Positions 11,816 to 24,585 are shown, counted from the first letter of the stretch. The stretch is 64,000 nt of DNA from Bettongia penicillata ogilbyi (GCA_023548195.1 JAJHZJ010000311.1:6612811-6676810); one strand, 5' to 3'. Numbers and translations: made by a program. The notes: a model not told the origin generated them from the sequence alone.

Positions 11816-13349
11816 GATATTGCTAATTGGTAAAATTATTAAAAGTATGTTCCCATACTGAATTGTATTGTACTAAAAAAATATTAAGCTGTATTTTTCT
11901 GGCAACAAAACACCAATTGATGCAGTGTGAAAATTTTAACAGTCCCTTGGAATTGAATGAAAATAGATCTGACCTGCAGGTAAAACAATACACTATACTT
12001 TCTTACTATATTTAGGTATTTTAAAACAAGACTGTATAAACCAAAGGCAGTCTTGTATCATAATACGAAGCATTTCTATTTCAGCTTGAAAATCTTATTA
12101 TTCACCAAATATTTATCAAACATTCATGAGACATTCATGAGGGTTTAAGAGAAATTTGGACTGGCCATAAACTTTATTAATTAATGGACTTTATGTACGT
12201 AATGTCATTTTCCTCCATATTTGTTTAGAAGGGAAACAATCTGAAGAATACTGTGCCTACTTTAAATTAATAAGATCCAATTTTTCATGAACATTTTAAA
12301 AGAAATACTTCTACACCAAATTTTAATTGTAATTAATATTCAATGATAAGTGATTGAACCCTACTGAGATCAAATTTCAAGTTAAAATGATTTAAGTCAA
12401 CTGAAAGCAGTTTAATACAATTTTGCATACTAAAACGCACCATTATGTTAATAACTTAGAAATACAGGTACATATATGTTTCACAGAATCAAGAGTATTC
12501 CCACAGTACAAGCCAAGCCACAACTATTATAATCTCTGGATATCATACATTATTGATAATATACATATCATAAGAATATTAATAAACTACACACACATGT
12601 CATTTGGTTATCTACAGATGAAACAAAATTCAAGTTGCATTTTTATAATCTTTGGATACCATGTTATTTATAATGTAATAGCAGGAATATTAAAATGAAA
12701 CTGAAGATCACACAGCTGAGCAACATCCCAAAATTAAAAAATACTATTCAAAACTAGATCAAAGGAGAGAAAAATAGTTCTAATAAAATTTCAATCTTTT
12801 ACAGATTTCAAAAAAAGCATTCAATTTTGGGGTATGTAAAATATAATCTCTATGTTACTCCCAAGGAGCTACACTTTGCTTACAAATTTAAGTAATATAC
12901 TATGATAAAAAGTTAACTGAATCTCAACAAACAGTATCTAGCTCTGTTGAGCTCCATGGCTGGTTATCCTATAGTGAATTCTCCCCTGGATGCTACAGTA
13001 TGCTACTATACTAGGTGAGCATACTCAAAACACAATTCATTTTAAAATCATGGCTCATAGTACAGTTAAAATGATTGACCTCAATACGCTTACTTTTTAT
13101 CTGGTTTGAACGATGAAAGACAGGAAAAAATATGGATCAAAATAGCATTTGGCTAGTAAGTAGGATTCCACAACTATATCTTACTATGAAATAGTTTTGT
13201 TGGCACAAAGGAAAATGGAAAAATAAGCAAAGAAATATTTTAAATACTGGTTTGGAGCTTGTATTCCTTCAACAAGAATCATTAGACTAATGCTATGGGC
13301 ACATGCTTCAAGCTCCACAACTCACATTCTTAACAAATCAATAGCCTAC

Positions 13350-13693
13350 CTGATATGCCATTCCTGCTGGTGTTCAATAAAGCTACAGATGCTGCAGAAA
13401 CTCTTTTATTGTTCACAGTCTGCCCTGGTTTTCTTGAGGTACATTCTTCACTATCACTGTCCTGTAAATTTAGTAGCCGTGGCTGGAAACACTGTAGTCG
13501 ACATGATCTGATATTGCTTAGTATTTCAGAAAGGGACAGTCTGTTTTCACAATGTTTATTGGAAGCATTGGTCCATGAGAAATTAGAAGAAAAGTCTACG
13601 GTTTGGGAAGAGCTTGAAAAACCATTCAGCATTTCAGGGTCTAGCTGTTTCAGAACAGGGTCATGTTCTGTGGATATCCGGTCCATTATGACC
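13350..13693 (-). CDS. EPC2: EPC2 internal exon G (about residues 459-574)
   Basis: This 344-base exon is the largest in the window. One base completes the split Arg (AG|G), then come 114 codons, and one base (G) opens the next valine. The acceptor is TTGTTTTTCAG and the donor ATCAG|GTAGGC. It encodes VIMDRISTEHDPVLKQLDPE, a serine-rich stretch, then CENRLSLSEILSNIRSCRLQ, CFQPRLLNLQDSDSEECTSR and AASVALLNTSRNGIS. There are scattered substitutions relative to recalled human EPC2 (for example SNFSWTNASNKHC). The serine/acidic DSDSEE patch looks like a casein-kinase-2-type target (inference). Confidence 0.97.
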
Positions 13694-13787
13694 CTGAAAA
13701 ACAATATATGATTAATTACTAACTACAAGAGCTTTATACAATTTTCCTTATTTTCACTGCCTAATAGACTGAAAACAAATAGTTTAC
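13694..13787 (-). other. EPC2: 94-bp mini-intron between EPC2 exons F and G
   Basis: It begins GTAAAC and ends TTGTTTTTCAG on the minus strand, with a TAATTAATC-type stretch as a possible branch region. It is the only short intron in the window; the others are 1.3 to more than 27 kb. Splicing joins AG|G into the arginine that precedes VIMDRI. Confidence 0.93.
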
Positions 13788-13933
13788 CTTCCACCTCTGC
13801 CAATTCTCCTCCTTGCAAAACCTATACATCTTCTTGGGACAGTAAGAGTTGTAAGGCAGTGCCTATATCTCAACTTATCTAAATCTGCCAGTTCTGAATT
13901 GTCATTTGAATGGTTAGTTTGGTCCAAACGAGG
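13788..13933 (-). CDS. EPC2: EPC2 internal exon F (about residues 411-458)
   Basis: This 146-base exon has 48 codons plus two bases (AG) of a split arginine. The acceptor is TTCCTTATAG|CCTCG and the donor GGAAG|GTAAAC. It encodes PRLDQTNHSNDNSELADLDK, then LRYRHCLTTLTVPRRCIGFA and the arginine/glycine-rich RRRIGRGG. The CLTTLTVPRRCIGFARRR block is shared by EPC1 and EPC2 (family knowledge) and is unchanged here. Only 94 bp separate this exon from exon G. Confidence 0.96.
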
Positions 13934-15752
13934 CTATAAGGAAAAGAAAAAAATAAAATTAAAACATATAGACTAAGATGAGGAACACAGCATGAAAAAA
14001 AAAATAATTGAAAAACCTCTAAATTTAGTAGCACTGTAACAAGTAACCAAAACCTAAAGAAAATGTTGTTTTAAGCAGTTCACTGCATTTTTTGGACAAC
14101 TAAGTATTATTAAGTTTTTATCTCTAGTCATATCTCCAACTGCTGCTTATCCTTTCTATTTTTGCCTTCTTGAGTCCAGCAGAACAAGTGTAATTCCCCT
14201 TCCATGAGACAGATCTTCAAATATGTGAAGCTAAATATTTCTTTCCCTCTTACCTATCCTTAAATCATCTTTTCAGTAAAAACATACCTAGCTTCTTCAT
14301 AGATCCATATATTCAATGGTCTTAAATTCACTCACCATCCTGATTCCTTACATTGGAACAGCTCCTGCTTATGAGTGTATTTCCTAATAATATATACCAC
14401 TTATCTCTATTCTATAAACTAAATTTCAACCGAGAACTGTAATTACACTGGTTTTCTTGGTTGCTATACCATATTGCTAATTCACATTACAAAATGCACA
14501 GAATTAAATACAAAGTTCACTTATTAAAAGCTTCTATTTTGAGCTAATTATTTTAGAAGGTATATATTTTTAAAAGACTAAGGTGGTTCCTGATATTGAG
14601 GCCAAAGTTTGACAGTGGTGCTATTACCAAATTATAGATGTCCTGATTTAGGAAACTGGACAGAAAAGAATTTAATTTATAATAACCAAGAACAATCCTT
14701 GGAGCAGACACTGGTCAAATTTAAACTTTCCATACATTTACTTTCAAAACAATGATCCAGCTAATTGCTTTTGAGTTTCTATTTCCCCTCATTAAAAAAA
14801 AAAAAAAGCTAACCTCCTGTTATTCTCTGCCTTCTGTAAATTACAAAAAAATTACAAAATTATTACAAAAAAATAATTTTTGTGTTAATGCCCTGGCTAC
14901 CTCAATAAGCAACTCCCAACTATTATCTTTATAAAACTTTTAAAAGGAGAGACAGATATTATGTGTGTGTGGTCTGACTGAAGATGAGATGGACTGATTC
15001 TTCAAAAAGCACTTGACAACCAGTCTAATTACCTTACAGTCAATCACTCCTTACAAAATAATTATATTACTTACAATTCAAGCAACCAGAATTTTGGGCT
15101 GACTGGCAGGTTTTTTTTATATCTTTTACTAATTAATTCTTTGGGGTTATACTAAATGTGTTTCAACTATTTTACCTGCTAGCACAATCTCAACAAAGGG
15201 GTTCAACAAGACCTGAATTTTATCTAAAGACACACTTTCAAACAGAAAAACTTCTGTCTAGTTAAATCAATTAACTAAGTGAATGACTGGCTAAAATAAT
15301 GTCGTAACAGTTTTAAAATTGTCTTGGTCACATTTGGTACCTGAGAGACTATGCAGGTTAACATTTTGCCACAAGTCAAATAGTTTTCCAAAAGTGAAAT
15401 GTTTTAAAAGTGTATTGATGTTTTTTTTTTTCTTTAGAGCAGTCATTCCTTGATATATATTACAGCACTACACTCATCCTAAACTGAATCGCAGGAATGA
15501 AATCTTGGATAAATTCCCTGCAGTCAATAAATCTATAGTTTAACCAAAAATGAGATGAACAGAAATTAAATTCCCCAAATAAAAAAACCTGACAAATTTA
15601 GGAATGACTTATTATCTTTTAGCTTCTGTTCTTCACCCAGTAGTTATTAAGTAAACATTGCTTACTAATATCTCATTTTCCAGATCAAGAGTATGGTGCC
15701 TTGATATGATTTTATTCCAGTTCACAATACCACAAAAAAGTAAACCTCTTAC
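13934..15752 (-). other. EPC2 intron between exons E and F (1,819 bp)
   Basis: AT-rich intron with short A-runs near 14795 and 14850. I see no assignable repeat or exon apart from its splice sites (GTAAGA donor, CTTATAG acceptor). Confidence 0.8.
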
Positions 15753-15842
15753 AGCAAAATACTGGCATCCTGCCCTCCTCCTGAAAGCACAGGGACCATC
15801 AGGATCATTTTCTTCTTCAGGTTCTGAAACTGGTGATGGTAC
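15753..15842 (-). CDS. EPC2: EPC2 internal exon E (about residues 381-410)
   Basis: This 90-base exon has 30 codons, phase 0 at both ends. It was found by walking the expected protein between exons D and F; it is too short to stand out as a reading frame. The acceptor is CATTTAG|GTACC and the donor TTTGCT|GTAAGA. It encodes VPSPVSEPEEENDPDGPCAF and RRRAGCQYFA, the acidic-to-basic block that recalled human EPC2 has as VLSPVSEPEEEN..QYYA. Two changes are visible: L to P at the second residue and Y to F near the end. It lies between a 12.5 kb and a 1.8 kb intron. Confidence 0.95.
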
Positions 15843-16144
15843 CTAAATGGAAAAGGCATTTCATTTTTAGGTAAGAATTCATTTCATCGTTCTATCTTTA
15901 AATATTCCTAAAATCAGAATTCTGGTCATAAGTAATGATGACTCAAATTATAAAGCAGATTTCCTTTCTTCCTTAAACACTGTCTCAACGTTATTATTGT
16001 GGTTTTAAATGTCATCCACACTCATGCAGATCCTACTAGATAAGTACAGCAAGAAAGGTTTAACACTTTAAGACATGTCATTATTTTTCACTGGCTTGAA
16101 AAAAAACCCCTGGTTCATCTCAAGGGCTTGATGCCCTGTTGTAT

Positions 16145-16350
16145 GACATCAGGGCAGTGATGCTGAGACTTGCAAGTGAATTGGATTTAAGAGAGGGAGG
16201 GCTGTGCAAAGCCTCTTCCTCTCTTCTAGAGCCTTCGGGGTACCGTGACAAGATATAAATCGGGATGACTGGAGATGGCCCTGGATGCAGTGGGAGAACT
16301 CGGCCTTTTTTAAACTAGGTTCTTTCCCAGGTCTCAGTTTGACTGAGGTA
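16145..16350 (-). repeat. Partial MAR1-like SINE (tail region)
   Basis: 'gagagggagggctgtgcaaag', 'tctagagcc' and 'cgggatgactggagatggccctggatgcag' match the tail of the antisense SINE at 46780-47095 ('ggctgtgcagg..ccagagcc..aggatgactggagatgacccagcatgag'). Confidence 0.7.
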
Positions 16351-16844
16351 AGAAAAAAAAAAATCAATGGCAGACTGCTAGTCAAAACAGAAACAACTGC
16401 TATTTACATTCATTTTGAGCCATCAGGACTCAAACAAAAGACCACGAAATAAGACTTCCTTCGGCTGGGACCTATTGTTGGCCAATCAATGAGAACCAGA
16501 GTGAATTAGGTTTAAGGAATGGTCCTTAAGAAAGAAATCTAGCTGTAAACCCCAAGATATCTTCTAAGGTTTCTTCTAAGGTATTTCTTGAATACCAAGA
16601 TTTGGTATTCCTTTGGGCAGAGCCAGTGCTCTGCAGTGAGCAAGGAAAGAGGCACTAAGCATACACAAAGTCAAGTGGAAATTTATATAGAATGAAGTGA
16701 AGGGAGTCAAAGAGCCTCCAGTCACCAAAATGTTTCTACCCCCAGTTTCCCACAGTTACTGCCCTTTAGAACCCTTCTTTCAGGGTGACATTTTCTTCAA
16801 AAGATTCCAGTTAAAATACGGACTGATAGGTTGATTTTCCCACC

Positions 16845-17010
16845 TGTTAATGCATTCACTGCTTTGTGAGGTACAGTGGAAGGAGGGCTGACTTCAGAAT
16901 CAGAAAGACTTGGGTTTAAGTCTTATTTCTTAAATATTTTAGCTATAGGATCACAAGTCACTTAGATTAAGGCCCCAGGCAACTGTCTGAGACTATAAAA
17001 TTATAGACAG
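16845..17010 (+). repeat. MIR-type SINE
   Basis: 'gtacagtggaaggagggctgacttcagaatcagaaagacttgggtttaagtcttatttctt' is a clear MIR/THER1 head; the 3' half is decayed. Confidence 0.75.
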
Positions 17011-17302
17011 ATTGCCAATCTTTATGTTGAAACATATTTCCACACTGCTGAAATTAGGGGCTTAGCCTTAGCCCCACTCAAATTTACAGCTGGGTCCTAG
17101 AGACCCAGAGGAGTCTCAGAGGAGAGGATGAAATATAGTTTGTTGGTATGGGTAGTAAAAAGAAAGGGGCTCAAGGTTCCTGAGGAGCCCAGAGGAACAA
17201 AAAAAAGAAAGACAGGGAATAGGTTAGGTGGAGAAATAACAAAGCGAAATAGAGAGGTCCCAGAGAGCTGACATCGCCAATAAAGCACTAAACAAAAAGA
17301 TA

Positions 17303-17450
17303 TGAAGGCCCAGGGTTCTAGGCTCAGCTCTGCCATTCAGTATGTGTGACCTTGGATAAGTACAAACTCTACAGTACTCATACCTTTAAAATAAGTTAAT
17401 TAGATGGACTAAGCCCCGCTTCAAGCTCTGACATTTTGTGATTCTATAAT
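17303..17450 (+). repeat. MIR/THER1-type SINE
   Basis: 'aggcccagggttctaggctcagctctgccattcagtatgtgtgaccttggataag' core and 'gctctgacattttgtgattctataatg' 3' end. Confidence 0.8.
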
Positions 17451-19794
17451 GTACCCAAACAAATGTTTAGTGTACCCTTTAAAATGTTTATAATTTAATA
17501 TTTACTATTAATATTTAATAATTTTAACAACACTTCATCTAGCTAACAATCTTACTCATGTAAAAGCACCAGGAAGTAAGCAAAAAGGCCTCTGAGCAGT
17601 TAAAATAGATGTAATAAAGTATATGCATTGAAGCTCATGCACTTTATTCATAAGGGAGCTCTTGGCTCCTAATTCAGAACTATTTACTCTTACTTCAACA
17701 TAATATTTATGCAAATCTGGCTATGTGGTTTTCAAGCCCACAGATAAGAAGCAGTAAATAGGGAATCTGTTAAGGACTGTCAAGCTGATGGCAAAATGAA
17801 GTGACAGTTGACAGAAAGGTTCTAGACAGAAAACCTACAAAAAGCACAGTAACCTAGACATAGATAGGATGAACAGTCCTATAATAAGCCAGTTGTCAGG
17901 GAAAAGTTAAATTACAAGTATACTTCATTTTAGAAAACAGTAAAGTGCATAATACATTTTAAGAATTTTATCTGTAATGGTTACAATAAAGAATTTTGTC
18001 ACTCAGTTATTATCCGGAAAAGTTATTCATTTGCAACACTGATATGAGGTAAATGAGGCATCACATTTGTTCGAACATTTTATCACAAAGCTGTGTTCCT
18101 ACCATGAGGAGAAAATGAAGAAAAAAAAATTTCCCACAAAATATTGCCTTTTGTTTTTTTTTCTGTCAGCCAATCCACCTTAAAAAAAGAAACCAACTAT
18201 GACTTCTAGCAAAGTCTACTAAAAAATTTCGAGAATATTACCTAGCTGAATGTCTTTCTTTGCCAAGGCAGGCAAAAGATTAAAGGAGCAAAAGGGGAAA
18301 CATACTGCTTATTTCCTGCCTAGAGGCAGGGAAAGGTGCCTTAACCAGCTTGCCTGGCAAAGAATCACTGAACAGGCTCAGTCTCAGAAGGAAGGTATCT
18401 GTTTGAGGTGTTAATGTAACTCCACAACCCCATGGGGAGACAGTGAAACAGCAAGCTGGGGCTGCAGCAGTTGCCTGGTTCCTCTTCCCTGGGGACAAGG
18501 GTACTTAAGCCCCAAATCTGAAACTTAAAAGGAAAGGAAATCCTAAATGCAACCATCAGATTTTCAGTCACTTTGAAAATTATCTCTTGCTCTTTTTCCT
18601 TCTCTTTCACCAACCCCAAATGCAGGAACCTCTCCTCAGTTCAATCTTTTTGTCCTACTCCATACAAGTACACCTACAAAGGAGCTTTCATTAAGAGTGT
18701 CCTCTAAATCCATAAACAAAATGTTTATTTCTTGTAAAATTGTTCAGGAACCAGAGGAGAACAGAGAGGAAGTGATGTCAGGTTCTGGGTACGAGTTCCA
18801 GTTCTTCAATAACAAGTTGTATGAAACTGGGGGTCATATTAACATTAGATCTATGAATTCTAGATATCACAAAATCAAAACACTTTAAAACAGTTGCTAC
18901 TAAGTGTTATTTATTTTCAGGTGATTCACTGTCCTTGGAAAACAGAATCTCAAAAGATTTGTCAAAGGTTGCCATTACCAACAGTCAGTGATTTGTGCCA
19001 CATTATGTTTAGAATGAATTTATAGTAAGGAAGGATATGAAATGATGTGAGTCAAAGTAGTTAAGCAGAGGTGGTGATTTTGAGATACATTAAACATAAA
19101 AACATTATCATCCTAAGGAATATCCATGTACCATTACAGTCCTGTGTTATCTAACAATGAGATCAAGAGATGTTTAGGAAGGACTTGGCATCAGCAGTAA
19201 ACAGTTAAGGATGCACTTCAAACTGAGATATTTCTCAGATTTCCTAGATCCTTATGAATCTACCACACACAAATTTATCTAACACTTCTTGAGTCCATAT
19301 AGCCAGGCTGCAACGTACAAACAAGTTATATCTTTAAAATTCATTCACTAAGTTGATTATTTGCATAATGAAATGTGTTTTCCTACAAAAATAAATTATA
19401 CACAACTGATAAGATTCTAGGTCAACCCAAGTAAACCTATTTAATACACTGTGGCACTGTGCTGTAGGTCTGTAACAATGTTTCTATAAGTAAGTGTGGT
19501 TTGCATTTCAATTTGATATTTCAGGTAACATTGCTCACTACAGCTTTTGCAAGTATGAAGTCCATTTTTTGTATTTCAAACCACATTCCAGAAAGTGATA
19601 TTGGTAGCACAGAAAAAGTCAACAGACTTGGTACTAAAAAAGTTAGGTAATGATTGATTTTCCGTCAACTGCTGTCCAATAAACAGCACCTGACAATTTC
19701 TAGCCTGCAGGATTAGTAATTAACTACTTCTCCATTTCAGAATTTTTGTGCCAGTATATCACTGGCATTATCTAGTCAATTCAATTCAAAGACA

Positions 19795-19915
19795 ATCCTC
19801 GACGAAGATCTCTCTACTAAAGAATTGAGATTTATAGTCTCAGAGGTTTACCTAGGGTTAAGTTATTAGACCAGGATCTCACAGCCAGGTCCACTACTCC
19901 ACGCTGCCTATTGTT
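19795..19915 (-). repeat. Marsupial MIR-like SINE (long form)
   Basis: 'agatctctctactaaagaattgagatttatagtctcagaggtttacctagggttaagttatt..ggatctcacagccaggtcc..ctccacgctgcctattg', same arrangement as the SINE at 5022-5252. Confidence 0.7.
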
Positions 19916-20119
19916 TGTAAAGAATTGAACATAATTATGGAGGAGCAGTGTAAAATGCACTTTTACAACAAGAACTACTGTGAAAAAATATCAGTAGAGT
20001 TTAGCAGACTGGTGATTAAATATGAATCAAGTTATAACATAGCCAGGGTGGGGGAGAGAGATGAAAGCTACCTTGGTTGCATCACAATGAGCGCATTGAC
20101 AGTTCCACTGCACTCCAGA

Positions 20120-20215
20120 ATGGATTAAATGAGATATTTGTAAAAAGTGCTTAGCATAACAGCCTGTCACAAAGTAGGTTCTTAATAAATGTTTATTCCC
20201 TCATTCCCTTTCTTT
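20120..20215 (+). repeat. L2/MIR-type 3' end
   Basis: 'atttgtaaaaagtgcttagcataacagcctgtcacaaagtaggttcttaataaatgtttattccctcattcc' is a classic terminal segment. Confidence 0.75.
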
Positions 20216-20224
20216 ACTCTGACC

Positions 20225-20400
20225 TAGTCAGACTTTACTAGTATCATCTTCAGTTCTGAGCATCGCATATCAGTCATTAAAAAACTATACAGTACATCCA
20301 GAAGAAGGTACTAGAACAGTGAGAGAACTCAGGACCATGGTTTAATCAAAGTGCTTCAAGGACCCAGAGGGAACATTTATGCAGATGTCATGATATGAAG
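20225..20400 (+). repeat. L3/CR1 LINE fragment (tentative)
   Basis: 'agttctgagcatcgcatatcag', 'catccagaagaaggtactagaacagtgagagaactcaggaccatg' resembles the 3' region of mammalian L3/CR1 ('cagaggagggcaaccaggatggtgaagggacttgagaccatg'). Confidence 0.5.
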
Positions 20401-20524
20401 TGTTATGTGGAAGAGGGATTATTAGATTTGTTTTTCATAAGCCCAGAAAACAGCGTTTGCTTTGCAAAGATACAGATGATGGCTTGATGTAAAGAAGAAA
20501 CTTTTGACTACAGTGGTTATAAAA

Positions 20525-20546
20525 TACACACACACACACACACACA
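20525..20546. repeat. (CA)n microsatellite
   Basis: About 11 uninterrupted AC units. Confidence 0.97.
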
Positions 20547-20915
20547 AACAGAACAGGCAGTTTCGGGAAATAATGGATTCTGCTTCAACTTGAGATCCAT
20601 TTCTTTCTTTCATTTAAAAACCTCTTTTAAATTTCTTAATTTAAAAGCCCACCTTCCCGGCCCCTTCACCCCCCAAAGGCATTTTCATATGTACAGAAGA
20701 ACAACAATAAAAAAGATCTAGTATACAAAACTGTGAATCTACTTCTATTTGCTTTTATTAAAAGTATGTAATAAATCCAAGACTTTGCTTTCAAAACCCC
20801 AGTGACTTGTTTGTACTTCCTTCTGAACAGCCTTCTGTTCTTTTCTGTATATTTAAAATGTTTCAGTAATTCTGTCTTTTCTACTCTCCATTCTTCGCCC
20901 CCATTTAAAAGAGGC

Positions 20916-20930
20916 GGGGGGGGGGGGGGG
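20916..20930. repeat. G15 homopolymer
   Basis: Fifteen consecutive G preceded by GAGGC; on the EPC2 sense strand it is a C15 run. Confidence 0.97.
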
Positions 20931-21049
20931 AACCACTCTTGTAACAAACTAATATTGTCAACTAAAACAAATTCATACAGGGGCTGAATCCTGAATCCAA
21001 AAATGTATTTTTTTCTGTCTGCACCTTGGAACATATCACTTGTCTGAGA

Positions 21050-21340
21050 GGCATACAACATACTTCATCACAGATCCTACGGAGATGTGGTTGGTTGTTG
21101 CTTTGATCAGAGTTCTTAAGTCTCTTAAAGCTGTTTTTAAATGTTGTTGTTACATAAACTGTTTTCTTGGTTCTGCTTACTCACTCTGCATCAATTCATA
21201 CTTTCCAGGGTTCCCTGAAATTGTATCTTTTATCATTTCTTATGGCACAATAACATTCCATCATATTAATATACTATAACTTGCTTAGTCATTCTCCAAA
21301 TGATGGATAACCCAATCATTATTCTTCCAGGGCTTTGTTT
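21050..21340 (-). mobile_element. L1 3'-end fragment
   Basis: Antisense L1: 'ttcttggttctgcttactcactctgcatcaattcata', 'tatggcacaataacattccatcatattaatatactataacttgc', 'cattctccaaatgatgg' parallel the antisense copies at 22640-22790 and 51055-51200. Confidence 0.8.
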
Positions 21341-21479
21341 TTTCTTTCTTCCTTTAAATCACTCCTTCAGGATCAGAAAAATTTGTTTTGCTTGTTACTA
21401 TTACCTCCATTTTTTAGTGCTACGATTATCTCCCTTTAATTAACCTCTCTTCTCCCTATCCCTACCTAGTTTCCTGTTG

Positions 21480-22110
21480 AGTTTGATGTGGTGTGTTCAA
21501 CCATCCTTGGTTCAATTCATGGAGGTCCTTCGAACTGTTCAAATAAATTTACCTTTTTGAGATTCTCTGGTTTCTTGTATTTGTATTTCAAAGTTCGTAC
21601 TCACCTCAGTTCTTTTCAATGGAAATACTTCAAAGTATTCTATTTCTTACTAAAGGTCCATTTTTCTCTTATAGGATTATGTTCAGTTTTGCAGAGCAAA
21701 TTATTCCTGATTATAAGCCTCTTTTAGTTTTTTTCAAATACTGTATTCCAAGTTCTCTCACGTATGATCCTGACTGTAATACCTTGGTACTCGAATTGTT
21801 TCTTCGTGGTGACTTGCAGTATTTTCTCTCTGATGTGGAAGCTTTCAATTTTAGCTATGGTATTCCTGGAACTTTTCATTTTGGAGTTCCATTCAGGAAG
21901 TGATTGCTGATTTCATTCTGTTTCTGCTTTGCACTCTAGTGCTAAAAGATCTGGGCAATTTTAATTTGATTTTTCTAAATAAAGTGCCCAGACTTAAAAA
22001 AAAAAAATCATTCCTTTCAGGGAATCCAATGAGTCTCAAGTTATTTCTCTTTAACCTCTTTTCAAGATCAGTTGTATTTTTTTATCACAGCTTACATTTT
22101 CCAATTTTTA
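21480..22110 (-). mobile_element. L1/HAL1 ORF1 fragment, C-terminal half
   Basis: On the minus strand 22022-22090 reads NTTDLEKRLKRNNLRLIGFP, equivalent to TDLENRSRRDNLKIMGLPES of the young ORF1 at 57640-57690. Further down (21560-21850) 'agagaaaatactgcaagtcaccacgaag' and 'aactgaacataatcctataagagaaaaatggacc' match its C-terminal domain region. Stops and shifts throughout; an old copy. Confidence 0.8.
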
Positions 22111-24585
22111 AATTCTTTTGATTTTGTTCTTTTTTTTAACTGAGATTCTTTTTTTATATTTTTCTTTTCTATCACCTATACTTCCTCCTATATACACCTT
22201 CAAAGAGGTAGCTCCATCTCTGAGAACAAAGAATTTTTTTATAAAAGGAAAAAATAAGGAAAAGAAAATATTCAGCAAAACAGATCAATATACTAAAAAA
22301 TCTGAAATTATATGCAATGCTACACATTCATTCGTTTTTCTGATTGCTTTCTTCTTCCACTTTTCTTTTTTAAAAAAATATTCTCTGTGGTAAGAGATTT
22401 TTCTCTGGAAAATGTAATAAAAAGGGGGGAAAACAAATAAATAAAAATGTACACTTTTTTAAAAAATGGTCCATAGCCAGATAACCTCCTTTCTCATAAA
22501 CAAAGGCACAGAAGTATTTTCTCATATCTCTTCTTCGAAGGTGAATACGGTTCTTTTATTACTTTGTAACATTCATTTTCAAAGGTTTTGCAGTACTTCT
22601 CTCCATTTCCATTGTTGTAATCCTTGAGTATATGTTTTCCTACCTCTGACTGCTTCACTTTACATCAGTTCATATCAGTCTTTCTATGTGTCTCCAGACA
22701 GTCATTTCTTGTAGCACAGTAACATTCCACACATTCATGCACCATAATTTGTTTATCCGTTCCCCACTTGATGGACTTACATATTCTTTCTTCCTCCCTA
22801 CTACAAAAAGTGATGCTATAAATATTTAAGTGCCTGTGTTGTCTTTCTTTTTATCAGTAACTTCTTTGAGACTGTATATCCAGGGCTGCAAACTTTGGGT
22901 CAGAGAATACCGACATTTTAGCCACTTTATTTGCAAAATTCCAAACTGTTTTCCAAAACGGCTATATCCACTGAGAGTTCCAAAACACACCAATGTGTCC
23001 CTCTTGCCCTCCACCACTGATTATTCTCATTCTTTGTTATCACCAATTTGCTGGGTATGAAGTGAAACCTAAAAAACTTGCATTTTTCTTATTATTAATG
23101 TTGTGGAGAATTCTTTCATGTTGTTAATGCCTTGCAGCTCTTCTTTAGGTTAGCTTAATTGTATCTTTGATCATTTATCTAATGACATATGATCTTATTT
23201 CTATTAGTTTCTTCTACATTTTAGGTACCAAACCCTTAAGAGAAATACTGATAACAAGGATTCTTTCCCGCTAGAGAAGTCTCCCTTCTTATCCTAGCTA
23301 TATGCATTAATTCTATTTGTGCAAAGTTTTTCCATTTCATAGAAACAAAGTGTTCAATTGTATCTCTTCATAAGTGTCTCTATTGCTTGTCTGGTTAAAA
23401 AAAAAATTTATCTCCTACCCACAAGAGTGAATGGCATATTATCTGTTTTTCTTCTAGTGATTTTAATAGTATGATTTTTTAATATTCAAGTTGTATATCC
23501 ATTTGGAATTTATTGTGGAATATGGTATGTTATTTGTCTAAGCCTAATTTTTTTCATATGCTTTCCAGTTTCTCTAGTAGTTCTTCTTAAATAAGTAGTT
23601 CCTTACTAATCAACTGATGTTTTGGGGTTTACTGAACACTGGGTAAAGTTTCATTATTTCTGATTCTCACTTGTTTAATCTTTTTTATTTATCTATTTTT
23701 TAAGCCAGTTTTACTGCTACTTTGTACTATAGTTTGAAATCTGAAAGGGTTATTCCCTCCTTCATTCCTACTTTTTTCCTTGATGGTCTAGATCTTTTGT
23801 TATTTCAGGTGAAATGTCATTATTTTACCTATCCCAGTAACGTATCCCATCAGAACTTTGATTGGTATAACATTAATTCTGTAAATTAACTTTGGTAAAA
23901 ATAATTTTTATTATATTGGATATTCCTTTAGCTTTTTAAGTTTTTATTTTTTTAAGGATTCTTTTGGAATTGAATATACAAGTATGGAGCATGGTTTAGT
24001 AGAATGACTACCAAATATTTTAAGTATTAGTTATTTTGAATGGGAATTTTTTTCTATTATTGCTTCTTCACTTTGTTATTGTATAAAAATGTTAGGTTTT
24101 GTGAGTTGCAAGCTATAAAATAAATAGCTTACAACTTTTACTAAAACTATTAATTACTTCAGTTTCTTTGCTTATTCCCTAGGATTTTCAAAACATATCT
24201 TATACCTTCATGTGATCAATGAAAGGAAGGATAATTTTGTCTATTATTTGCCAATCTTTATGCTCTTAATTTCTTTCTCTTCTCTTATTGACACTGTAAG
24301 CATTTTTAGAAAAATATCAAATAGCCATGGAGTGAAATGGCATCATTGCTTTATTCTTGTATTAAATGGGAAACGGTCTAGCTTTTAACCATTGCAAATG
24401 ATGTTTGCTTTTGCTTTGAGATAAATGCTTCTCATGTTATATAAATGGACCTTTCTACTTATAATTTGTAAGGTATTTAGAATAAATTAGCTCTTGTTCT
24501 TTTTTGTATAATAATGCTGAACCATCTACATCCTCTTCTATTAATCTAACTTGGGTTAAAATGAATGATTTCTTGATGAGTAGCC

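Larger units (their letters stand above)
1623..13349 (-). other. EPC2 intron between exons G and H (11,727 bp)
   Basis: GT..AG intron on the minus strand. It contains the SINE, L2, hAT/MITE and old L1/HAL1 fragments listed separately. About 3350-5020, 5950-7680 and 11100-13340 (apart from an L2 end at 11700-11815) hold nothing I can assign. Short reading frames there are sporadic. Confidence 0.8.

Noticed and set aside
14752..14934. Possible small exon in the exon E/F intron
   Set aside because: A 60-codon frame through A-runs, no splice signals in the right phase and no EPC2 residues missing between exons E and F.
21040..22393. Runs of plus-strand frames (73-94 codons) suggesting a membrane protein
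   Set aside because: They are T-rich antisense reads of L1/HAL1 sequence; hydrophobicity comes from TTT/TTA codons.
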